The position numbers and the translations under genes were made by a program. Under the pieces are notes generated by a model. The model had not been told where the DNA came from, searched no databases, and saw only the letters and a program-made list of their open reading frames with translations. A stretch of DNA of 64,000 nucleotides from Phytophthora colocasiae (lineage: Eukaryota > Oomycota > Peronosporomycetes > Peronosporales > Peronosporaceae): positions 1,116,001 through 1,180,000 of the forward strand of contig JAGKQI010000040.1 of NCBI GenBank assembly GCA_018806915.1, given 5' to 3'. The stretch's first letter is position 1. The number at the start of each line of letters is the position of its first letter. Positions 50,928 through 60,585 of the stretch are shown piece after piece.

Positions 50928-51837
50928 ATGACGCTGAAGCGCGGGCTTGAAGAAGCGCAGCAACCCGAAAGGAAGCGATGCCGGACACAACACGAAGACG
51001 TGCAGAACGTTCACTCCCTCGAGTATTTGATAGACACGACATTAGACTTTCACGAGATATGGAGAGAGCTGAAGACACTTGGATGGACGTCCATGCCTCC
51101 TTTTGATAGTGAAAAGAGATATCGGTATATTCTACCAGATTGCTCAGGTGACGGTCAGGAAGGTCAGGATTATCTACTTGGTGAAGAAGCAGTCGTACAA
51201 TATTACATGCAGCACTGTAAGTACTACACAATTGAATTCATACTATTTGGATCTACTAACACTATCTGCAGGTGCATCTGGTAGCTCTAGTGACGACATT
51301 TCTGCCCGACAAGTTGCCCCGGCTAATGCTGCTAGTACAGTTCCTGCTGGTATCACTTTTGCAGTTCGTGGCTCTACGAAGTTGGATAACGCTGCTATTT
51401 CTCGGGTCCCGAGTCGAGAAGGTAGTGGTGCTACTACCAAGACTCATCCAAACAGTGACTTTGCTACGGCAAATGCGTCTACCCACCAGACAGAATGTAC
51501 AGCGATTTCTTCGAGACAAATGTTCGAAGGAAAGGGAAGGAAGAAACGAATGTGCGTCGTCTGTCGCTTTGAAGGCAGATATCCGACTGAGGTTACAGAT
51601 TACTGTCGAACCCATTCGGTGTGCCTGTGCAAGCTGGTTCATGGTGACGCCAACACACCATTCACCTGTCCGGAGAGCACTTGGACCTGCTGGGAGAAAT
51701 TCCACCGCTTTTACCTCCCTAATGGCCTCTTCAGTGCCAAAGGAAATCTACGGAGATCTTCAAGATTAGCCACGTTATGGGCACAGCATCGCCGTGATAC
51801 CAGCGATGATACCCCAGTCCCTCCTACCGAGAAATAA
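50928..51837 (+). CDS. PiggyBac-derived protein without catalytic core
   Basis: Exon 1 50928-51216 and exon 2 51272-51837 are joined by a 55-nt intron (GTAAGT...CAG) in phase 1, giving 284 residues. The N-terminal part (about 28-96) has the W-x-x-L-x-x-x-GW pattern and LGEEAVVQYY seen upstream of oomycete piggyBac transposases. The C-terminal part has a Cys/His cluster (MCVVCRFEGR, YCRTHSVCLC, CWEKFHRFYL) like the RING-type zinc-binding end of piggyBac proteins. The DDE_Tnp_1_7 domain that should lie between them is absent. The frame is intact, so this may be a domesticated derivative that keeps two binding modules. An internally deleted transposon that still happens to be open is the alternative. 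Confidence 0.6.
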
Positions 51838-52013
51838 GCCGCAATTGCGACACAGATCACTTGCGCGGATAAGGTTTGGTAAGAGCATGGAAAACCATTT
51901 GGTGCAGCTTGTGTCGAATTTGCAAGGCGCTACCTGACGTGTACTGCAAACAAGCCCAAGGAAACAGTTATTTCTTCCTCAAATGCGGCACTTGATGTAT
52001 TTTCTCCGAAGTA

Positions 52014-53852
52014 CTACCGTCGACCAGTGTGGAACTTGTACAGAATGACAGCGAATGCTACTTCGAATACGACTGCGTTGACTGCTAATGCTGCCATATC
52101 CTTTCCAATATGGATTTCATGAGGTACAAACTTGGCCAATACAGCTTGACTCTGAGGAGATTCATCAACGCTGAACTGGTTGTAAAGTAGCACCTCAAAG
52201 CTGTACGACAGGAACCCCAGACGACGGGACCAGCTCCAGTAACTAGGCATCGCTGGACCGGGGACAAAAAGTCCCATTACCAAGATAAACCACCCGAAAA
52301 TCGCCGCTCCCAACGCCATTCCGATGATGAATTGTGGGACAACCACAGAGATCAAGTGCATGAGACTTTCAGCCGCGATAAGCGAGAGAAAAACGGTGAG
52401 GAGGAAGACTGCATACGAATTTAACCCCGCTAAATAACCCACAAGAATGGTTGAGCTCAACGCAATGAGGAAAATACCCGGTAAAGCACCCAGGAAGTTG
52501 GCAGCCACGTAACTCAACACGTTCACTCCGCTGTTGGTGCGTTCACGAAGGAAAACAGACCGTTGTTCAACGAAAAACGGTAGAACAGCGATCGAGAGGA
52601 AAACCAGATAAATGTTGACGTACGTAAGCAGCATCACAATGTCAGTAGCGACGATCTTTGGGTTGGTGGATAAATACATCGTCCCGACCATGAAGGACAG
52701 CACTGTGTACGTTACTAGTCGGATCCAGTAAATTCCAGGATTTCGGAGATTGTTCAATAGATTTCGATGTAGTAAAACGAAAAACTGTCGAATGGGTGAA
52801 ACTCTGGCAAATTTCGTAGATCGTAAAGTATGAACCCCCGATGCATCTGTACGAATTCCACTGACGATACGAGCAGCTATTGCACTGGTTGCATATCCAT
52901 TGACGAGTTTCTCAATGTCTCCGTGGCCTTCGAAGTCCGTATTCGCCAGATCGATAAAGTATTCAGCTGGGTCTTGATATTGAGGACAATCGTACCCGAG
53001 AAAGGAGAAATGAGGGAGGATTTTCTTTCGTGGACCGAAGAAAACAGTGCGACCGGCAGTGAGAATCGCTACATTCGCGAACATTTGATACACTAAAGAT
53101 GACGGTTGGTGGATGGTACAGAGAATCGTTCGACCTTCGTGGCTCAAGCGGGAAATGAGTTTAATCACGTTGTAAGTGGAGGCTGAATCGAGACCAGACG
53201 TTGGTTCGTCCAGTAAAAGAATCGACGGATCCGACAGCATTTCAATAGCGATACTAAGTCGTCGTTTCTGGCCACCAGAGATGCCTTTGTGAAACATGTC
53301 GCCTACCATCGCGTTCTCACACACACGTAACCCCATGTCGTCAATTACGTTTTGAACGCGTTTTAGAAGGGAAATCGTACTGGTGCAATTCGGCATCGTC
53401 AATTTAGCAGCCATTTGGAGCGTTTCCAGAACTGTAAACGACCCCAAAAGAGAATCTTCCTGTGCCACGTAACTCGATACAGCTCGGAAGGTTTTCTCCG
53501 TCCGTTTCTCTCCATTCAAAGCTATTTCCCCCTTGATTGTACCGGAACAGATTCGATCTGCTAAAATGTCGAGTAGCGTGGTTTTACCACACCCGGAAGG
53601 TCCCATAATGGCAGTAAGTTCACCAGGTGCACAACGCCCAGTGACGTTAGTGAGAATTGTCTTCTTTCTCTTCTTGGAGTCAACAGTGTACGTGAGATTT
53701 TTCCAACTTAACGTACACGGATGCTGCGTAGTTACAGCAGCTTTTCCAGCTTTACAACAAGTGGCTTCCACTGAGCAGTGGTCACTAGATCGACTGGAAA
53801 GAGGAAGTTCCTCATAGCTGCAGCTGGTTACTGGAGCTACCCGAGCAAGCAT
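52014..53852 (-). CDS. ABCG half-transporter 1
   Basis: 612 residues with ATG at 53852 (the TTG at 53867 is less likely). The nucleotide-binding domain comes first: Walker A GPSGCGKTT (about 84-92), signature ISGGQKRRLS, Walker B LLLDEPTSGLDSAST, H-loop CTIHQPSS. Six membrane segments of the ABC2 type follow, with RERTNSGVNVLSY and the family-typical C-terminal LYKFHTGRR. This NBD-TMD order and length are those of white/ABCG2-type half-transporters that dimerise in the plasma membrane and export lipids or xenobiotics; the substrate is unknown. All motifs are intact. Confidence 0.9.
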   Translation of the reverse strand: MLARVAPVTSCSYEELPLSSRSSDHCSVEATCCKAGKAAVTTQHPCTLSWKNLTYTVDSKKRKKTILTNVTGRCAPGELTAIMGPSGCGKTTLLDILADRICSGTIKGEIALNGEKRTEKTFRAVSSYVAQEDSLLGSFTVLETLQMAAKLTMPNCTSTISLLKRVQNVIDDMGLRVCENAMVGDMFHKGISGGQKRRLSIAIEMLSDPSILLLDEPTSGLDSASTYNVIKLISRLSHEGRTILCTIHQPSSLVYQMFANVAILTAGRTVFFGPRKKILPHFSFLGYDCPQYQDPAEYFIDLANTDFEGHGDIEKLVNGYATSAIAARIVSGIRTDASGVHTLRSTKFARVSPIRQFFVLLHRNLLNNLRNPGIYWIRLVTYTVLSFMVGTMYLSTNPKIVATDIVMLLTYVNIYLVFLSIAVLPFFVEQRSVFLRERTNSGVNVLSYVAANFLGALPGIFLIALSSTILVGYLAGLNSYAVFLLTVFLSLIAAESLMHLISVVVPQFIIGMALGAAIFGWFILVMGLFVPGPAMPSYWSWSRRLGFLSYSFEVLLYNQFSVDESPQSQAVLAKFVPHEIHIGKDMAALAVNAVVFEVAFAVILYKFHTGRR

Positions 53853-53979
53853 CTTTTCAAGTGGCAAATGAAGAAATGGTTTTACTATCTCTGGATGGAA
53901 TCAGAACCTCGAGTTCCCTTCATAACGTTGGAAGTCAAGAATACACAGTTTTGAAAAAGTTTAATAACAATAGTTGTTA

Positions 53980-55708
53980 TCACGTTGTGGTGCCATGTAG
54001 CCACGCGAACTTGAAAGTGTAGTCGGAAGCTAAAACCGCATTTGTCAGTGGATAATTCGTAAAAAAAAAAGAAATGAATTCGTACCAAAATGCTGCAACG
54101 TAGCTTGTACATTGTAAAAGACCCATAAAACCAGTTTCGTCTGCACCTGTTCTCCTTGTTTCTCTAGGACAAACGCAAGTTGTCGAAGGCCAGAAATTCG
54201 CAGTCGATGCCACAAAACGAAGAAGAGAATAATGAGAGAAACAAGTTGTAAAAAGCAGTACAGCATCACGTTGGCCAGTGTGTCCCACAGCTTGTCATCG
54301 TCCATACTCACGATCTGGGAGTAATACACACGATTCGGGAGATGATACATCACAACCAAGTTCGCCGCTAGCAGCACAAAACAAAACTTCAGGTTAGTAG
54401 TTTGCAACAATCTATTGTAGATATTGCCACTCACAGAAAATGATGGGGACAATAACCTCCACGTAGTTAATCAAGATAACAAACTCCGTTATATACAGCA
54501 CTTTGCGTACATTCAGAGCGTAATCCAGCTCCAGTGTCGAGACGTCTGCCTTGCCCGAGGGGAAAATCTGACGTAAACTGAATTTTGGTTTTACCTTCTG
54601 GGGCGGAATTTGTTTAGGAACTTCCTTGGCATCGAAAGGTAAAACTTGAGTTGATGAAGGTCCAACATATCTGGAAGAACCTACAGCGAGTTGTTTAGGC
54701 TGCACAATGTTGTGTCGTTCTAAAATGTCTTGTGTGTATCCAAGAATTGAACCTCTTCGTACCGCATCGAAAGTTATCGAAATATTGTCGCCACGATGCT
54801 GCGCTTGTTCGATAATAACGCGGTTCCGTACAATTTCCATCCGATGAATAACTTTCTCCACGTCGTACACAGACGCAAGCATTTGTGCCCCGTCAATCAA
54901 GCCCAACGTTGTATATAATGACGGAGTATTTTGCATACAATACGACATGAAAAGAGAATTAAAAACTTCCACATTCATGAGTACAACTTCGGGGATCTCA
55001 TCGTTCAGATGCACCACCGTCCTCGACATTAAATTACGTAGTAACATCTTAATAATCGGTAGAAGGAAAGCGAATGGCGTCTTCGTCTTAGTCGAAAGTG
55101 TTGTAAAAATGTAAAAGTAGGTTGGGTAAATTACCACGAGACTTTCCTGACAAACCCAAACTTTCAAGGAATTCAACACAAGGGGCCACAATTCAGGATC
55201 TGCTCTTGCTCTTCGAAGGAAAGAGGCAAGAGGGAGCAACAGGAACGCAACCCAAGCTGGTGATACTGTGATTATACCAAAGGGAAGGGGAAATCCAACT
55301 GCATGGGACAATCCGTATAAAACCCCAGTGGTTTGAGCTGCAGTGATGGTATGTACTGATAATTAAAACTTTTCAGTTTGGTAGAGATACCGCCGGGATA
55401 CTATGTCGGAACTGCAGATTTACCACAATACTAGCAACCAGAAACGAAAGAAATATCCGCACGACGAAGAGATAGTTGGCGTCAAGACCTTCAGAAGGCG
55501 AATGCAACGGGATTAAATCCACGAGAATGGTAATAATCACACATGGCCATGGCACGAGTACAAGAATCCACAACGCCCGTAACTTACTGGTCTGCTGATA
55601 GTACGTAATATATTCACACACACGCTTAGCCGAATAGTAGCCGTGGAGTTCCACCTGTGCAGACTCCCAGAAATCAGTGAGTCTTCCGAGCCAAAAGGCC
55701 AACCCCAT
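53980..55708 (-). pseudogene. Polytopic membrane protein, copy A
   Basis: Exon 1 begins at ATG 55708 (aligned with copy C) and the long internal coding block runs to 54435. Exon 3 is 54367-54086 and exon 4 54029-53980, with GT-AG introns in phase 1. The protein has several hydrophobic segments (WPCVIITILVDLIPL, GIITVSPAWVAFLLLPL, YCFLQLVSLIILFFVLW) and the conserved phrases VVHLNDEIPEVVLMNVEVF and FKFAWLH at the end. I do not recognise the family. Relative to copy C it has a TGA (55373-55375) in place of a conserved Trp and 4 extra bases near 55345, so it is probably dead unless an unusual intron removes both. Confidence 0.6.
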
Positions 55709-55798
55709 GGAGAATGGAGCAGTAATACTGAGGCAAGAGACGCTAGACGGGCAACGATATATTTGCTGAGCTAATGATAACGATGCAGAAGTAATCAT

Positions 55799-56658
55799 AT
55801 TGTTTTTTTTTTAAGATTGATGTTGTATTAGCGAATTTGGAAGTGTAGTCATGTGCTAAACAGAAAATAAATAGAAGTACATGTAGTTTAACGTAAGTAA
55901 GTTCTAATAAACTGCACTTACCGTAGTGAGCTTGAACGTTGAAAAACACCCAGAAAATGACTTTCGTCTGCGTCTCCCTGGTTTTCGAGTACAAACGCTA
56001 ATATGCCACAAAATGATGAAGAGAACGACTAAAGACACGAGTTGGAAAAAACCGTAGAGTAAAATGTCCCCTAATGTCTCCCAAAGCTTCAAACAAATAA
56101 ATACTTAGAACGTACAGAATATGAGTGGGATGATCTCGACGAACTTGGTACAGAACCTTGCGGACATCGAGAGTTCTACATAGTTCATTTTTCTATCAAC
56201 TTCAGTCCCCACACGCCTCGAGAATATTTTACTAAATCCTGATTTTGGCTGGGGAAGCACGAGACTTTGCTGGTTGGAGAGCTCCTTCTGGATCAGGTTT
56301 AGATTTACAGATTGGACTTCCGTAGTTTGTGGCCTGATCTTTCGAACTGAGCTTAGTTGCGTCGTAAAATATCTTGCCTAGAATTGTAGCTTTGCGATAG
56401 AAATGAACGTGTCCTTCAGTAGATTCTCCCGCCATTCGTTGAGCCCGTTCTACGGCTACTCGATACTGTACAATCTCCAAACGATGGGTGATTAATTCCA
56501 CATCTCGCATTGAAGCGATCATCTGAACGCCATCAATAGCTATCACAATCCCAGGGTCGGTGTGTTCTGAATACAATAGGTCATGAACAACGCGTTAAAG
56601 ACCTCGACGTTCATGATAACAACTTCAGGAATCTCGTCGTTTAAGTGAGGAATTCTAT
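55799..56658 (-). pseudogene. Polytopic membrane protein, copy B, 5'-truncated
   Basis: The segment begins in the middle of the family at about 56650 (LNDEIPEVVIMNVEVFNAL) and continues through 56576-56232, a broken linker, an exon near 56092-55990 (LWETLGDILLYGFFQLVSL) and a degenerate last exon near 55855 (HDYTSKFAN). The N-terminal third is missing where it abuts the stop of copy C at 56659. Several stops and frame changes are present. Confidence 0.65.
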
Positions 56659-58406
56659 TTAGGTTGGTGTGTGATGCAACCAGGTAAATTTAAAAGTGTA
56701 GTCTGATGCTGAAGTTGTAGAAGCAAAATCAGTAACGGGAGAAGAGAATAATACACAAAAATCACTTACCGAAATGTTCCAATGTCGCTTGTACGTTGTA
56801 GAAAACCCAAAAGACGAGTTTCGTCTGTATTTGCTCTGCTTGTCGCTCCAGTACAAACGACAACTGACTTAAAGCCGAGATCCGAAGTTTCTGCCACAAT
56901 ACGACAAAGAGAACGACCAGCGAGACGAATTGGAGGAAACAGTACAGCATCACATTTCCTATGGTGCTTCGGAGTTTTTCATCGTCCATATTGTCGATTT
57001 GAGAGTAAAATACTCGGTTAGGAAGGTGATACATCACGATCAGGTTTGCCGCTACGGAACGAAAAGTATTAGAGATGTTACAACAATGACATTTTAGATC
57101 ACTTACAGAATATGATAGGTACGATGACTTCGACGTAGTTGATTAACAGCATAAACTCCGTGATGTAGAGCACTTTCCGAACCTTCTGCGCATACTCCAA
57201 TTCCAATTGAGTGACATCCGGTTTAGTTCCATCCGCAGAGAAAATTTTACGTAAACTGTACGAGGATGTCGGTTTTGAGCGGGTGAGAGCACTGGGGGAG
57301 TATACGAGCTGCTTGGAGACATATTTGGGGCTTTTCTGCTGTGGTTTAACGTCTAGATGTAGTCCGTTTGTCGACATGAAGGACGCCCCAGCGTCTGGAT
57401 CTGTATGTGCAGATTTGTATCGATCTAGAATGTCTTGTTTCCTTTACCTTTTGGAATTATCACTGTCTCTCCAGCTTGGGTCGCATTTATGCTGATTCCT
57501 CTGTTCTCATTTCTGAAGAAAGCGAGAGCTGATCCACAAGTGTGGCCTCTAGTGATCAATACGTTGAAGGTTTGGGTCTGTCAGGAAAGTCTTGTGGTCA
57601 TTTATCCTACGTATTTCTACATTTTCACCACTTTACCGGCGAATCTGAAGACCTGGTACGCTTTCTTACTTTCTATCATCAAGATCTTCTTACGCAATGT
57701 GATGTCCCGGACTGTCGTCCATCTAAATGATGAAATACCGGAAGTTGTACTCATGAATGTGGAGGTTTTCAATTCGCTGTTCATGTCATATTGCATGCAG
57801 AACACCCCGTCTATTCTAACGACTTTAGGGCTAATTGCGATCGACGGAGCTCAAATGCTCGCCTCAATGCATGACGTCGCAGTCGTTATCCAGCGTATGA
57901 AATTTGTGAAGGAACAAGTGATTGCAGAGAAAGCTCGTCAGAGACTGGAGAGTGTACCAACCCCACAACGCAGGGCTTCTCTTCTCGTGTACACACCCGA
58001 TAGCCATCGACAGAGCGTACACTACGGATGTTGTCAGAACTGCAGAGAAAGCTCCGGATATGACGATACGCCAGTTAGGAAGAGGAGCAGACGGAACGCT
58101 GTGTCTAAACTGCAGATTAATGACAATTGTAGCGACCCAGAAGGCGAGAAATACCCGGAGAATGAAGAGATAATTGGCTTCAAGGCCTTCCGATGGTGAG
58201 CGTAAAGGGATCATATCCACGAGAATTGTGATAATAACACACGGCCACGGCATCAGAAACATCACGACAAGAGCTCGGAGGATACTGACACGTTGGTTGT
58301 AGGCAATCAACCGACGAACGCGTTCGACGGAGTAAAAACCGTGGAGTTCGACCTGAGCAGCTTCCCAAAACTCTGCAGCCTTCTGGAGCCAATGCACCAG
58401 CCTCAT
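56659..58406 (-). pseudogene. Polytopic membrane protein, copy C, with inverted internal segment
   Basis: On the minus strand, exon 1 is 58406-57996 (ATG at 58406) and coding resumes at 57437-57107, exon 3 57051-56770 and exon 4 56708-56659. The missing middle, bases 57438-57995 (558 bp, 186 codons), lies in the opposite orientation: read on the plus strand it encodes FPLPFGIITVSPAWVAF through RRASLLVYT. With the segment counted in its original orientation the coding length is 1632 nt, an exact multiple of three, and the family sequence is continuous over both joints. Exon 3 (282 nt) and exon 4 (50 nt) have the same lengths as in copy A. As it stands the gene cannot make the full protein. Confidence 0.85.
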
Positions 58407-58572
58407 ACTGCACTCTGCTTCCAGTCGAACAGGAGAACGAAATACGTAGACTACAACAGACTGTGATCATTTGCTATAATTGTCAAGGTGAAGTAGTGAA
58501 ACTAAAAGTGTGAGAGGCAATCGATCACTCAAAGCTGACGTGTTTTTATTGAAATAATGTATTGTAATTTTG

Positions 58573-60405
58573 TTAACGTCGTCCGGTGTGGAACTTGTAC
58601 AATACCAAGGTGAATATCATCTCAAATCCCACTGCATTTGCTGCCACAATACTCAAATCTCGTCCTAGATCTGCTTTCTCCATACCAAATCGATTCAGAA
58701 TCAACTGAGCTGCAGGTGACGTATCATTGTGAAATTGATTGTGCATGAGCGCCTCGAAACCATACGACAAGAAGCCTAAATAGTGGCCCCAGATCCAGTA
58801 GTCTGGAATTGCAGGTCGAGGAACGAATAACCCCATACAAAGGATGAACCAGCCGAAAAGAGCTGATCCCACTGCCATTCCGATGATAAAATGCGAGACA
58901 CAAGCAGCCACCAGGTGCATTAAACTCTCAGCGACCACAAGCGACAGGAAGACGATCAATAGGAAAATCCCGTACGAATTGAGACCTGCCAGATATCCGA
59001 CGAGCAACGTGGAGCTCAATGCAATGAGAAAAATCCCAGGTAAAGCGCCTAAGAAGTTGGCCAAGACGTAACTGAAGACGTTGAGGTTGCTGTTTGCTCG
59101 TTCTCGAAGGAAAACCGACCGTTGTTCGATGAAAAATGGTAGAACAGCGATGGACATGAACACGAGGAAGCAGTTCGCGTACGTTAGGAGGTAAACGACA
59201 TCGTGAGGGACGATCCGTTTGTTAGTGGAGAGGAACATCGTCCCCATCATGAACGACAGCACCGTGTACATGACGAGTCGAACCCAGAAAATACCTGGGT
59301 TACGCAGGTTGTCCAGTAGGTTACGCTTCAGTAGTACGACAAGTTGACGTAGTGGGGAGTTCGGCACTCGTTCGATGGCTCTAGAAGCGTGTACATCAGT
59401 AGAATCCTCTTGAATGGCGTCTTTAATTCGTGTAGCTATCGGACTAACAGCATATCCAGATACGAGTTGAGGGATATCCCCATGGCCTTCGAAGTCCGTA
59501 TTGGCGATACTGATGTAATGTTCCGCTGGGTCTTCGTGTTCCGGACAGACGTAGTTTAAAGAAGCGAAATGTGGTAACATATCCACTCGAGGACCAAAGT
59601 AAACGGTTTGTCCTGCAGTTAAGATCACGACGTTGGTGAACATATCGTAAACCAGAGAAGAAGGTTGGTGGATGGTGCAGATGACAGTCAATTTCTCTTT
59701 GCACAGTCGGGATACGAACTTCATGACGTTGTAAGTTGATGCAGAGTCGAGACCGGATGTCGGTTCATCCAGGAGAAGGATAGAAGGCTCTGATAGAAGT
59801 TCTATAGCGATACTGAGTCTTCTCTTTTGACCACCAGAGATCCCCTTCCTGAAAATATCCCCCACTAGAGTATGTTCACAAACACGTAAGCCCATGTCTT
59901 CAATGACAACTTGCACGCGTTCCACCACTTCTTTATGACCGATGGAACTTGGCAGACTCAATTTTGCAGCCATCTCAAGAGTTTCACGGACAGTGAAGGA
60001 GCCCAGTAGAGAATCTTCTTGAGCGACGTAACTGGATACAGCTCGGAAGGTTTTAAGGTTACGCTTCTCTCCATTGAGAAAGATATCACCGGAGATCGTT
60101 CCGGAGCTAATACGATCCGCTAGAATATCGAGGAGCGTCGTTTTCCCAGATCCGGACGGGCCCATGACGGCTGTAAGTTCTCCAGGAGCACAACGACCAG
60201 TAACTTCAGTTAGGATCGTCTTCTTCCCATTCTTCTTGGTGTTGACTGTGTACGAGAGGCTACTCCAGCTCAGTGTACATGGGTTGGGGGTTGTACGAAG
60301 AGGTTTGCCTGCAGTGGTGTTACTTTTCGTGGGATTTTGAACTGATGATGGTTGAAGGGTGGGGAGGACTTGAAGAGGGGAAAGCTCACCACTTTTCTCG
60401 TCCAT
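58573..60405 (-). CDS. ABCG half-transporter 2
   Basis: 610 residues with ATG at 60405. NBD: Walker A GPSGSGKTT (82-90), signature ISGGQKRRLS, Walker B LLLDEPTSGLD, H-loop CTIHQPSS. TMD: six hydrophobic segments with RNPGIFWVRLVMYTVLSFM and the C-terminal LYKFHTGRR. It is collinear with transporter 1 and clearly a tandem paralogue, separated from it by the three membrane-protein copies. All ATPase motifs are present, so it should be functional. Export of a hydrophobic compound across the plasma membrane is the family expectation. Confidence 0.9.
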   Translation of the reverse strand: MDEKSGELSPLQVLPTLQPSSVQNPTKSNTTAGKPLRTTPNPCTLSWSSLSYTVNTKKNGKKTILTEVTGRCAPGELTAVMGPSGSGKTTLLDILADRISSGTISGDIFLNGEKRNLKTFRAVSSYVAQEDSLLGSFTVRETLEMAAKLSLPSSIGHKEVVERVQVVIEDMGLRVCEHTLVGDIFRKGISGGQKRRLSIAIELLSEPSILLLDEPTSGLDSASTYNVMKFVSRLCKEKLTVICTIHQPSSLVYDMFTNVVILTAGQTVYFGPRVDMLPHFASLNYVCPEHEDPAEHYISIANTDFEGHGDIPQLVSGYAVSPIATRIKDAIQEDSTDVHASRAIERVPNSPLRQLVVLLKRNLLDNLRNPGIFWVRLVMYTVLSFMMGTMFLSTNKRIVPHDVVYLLTYANCFLVFMSIAVLPFFIEQRSVFLRERANSNLNVFSYVLANFLGALPGIFLIALSSTLLVGYLAGLNSYGIFLLIVFLSLVVAESLMHLVAACVSHFIIGMAVGSALFGWFILCMGLFVPRPAIPDYWIWGHYLGFLSYGFEALMHNQFHNDTSPAAQLILNRFGMEKADLGRDLSIVAANAVGFEMIFTLVLYKFHTGRR

Positions 60406-60585
60406 GACTACTTCTGAAGTGGAAAAATACGCTATGCTAGACGTTTAGCTGCTCAAATAATCTTTGAATAGCTGGAAAAGCTTCAGTTTCGTTCACATTG
60501 CCGTTGATTCACCCCCAACACCTCCGCACGAGAAAACTATACCAAGGAATATTTTTAAAGAGTAGGTAGGATACAGTATCTTGAA

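Noticed and set aside
57435..58199. Separate plus-strand gene of 254 codons
   Set aside because: It begins at TTG exactly at the inversion joint. Its first 186 codons are the missing middle of the minus-strand gene; the rest is antisense of that gene's first exon.
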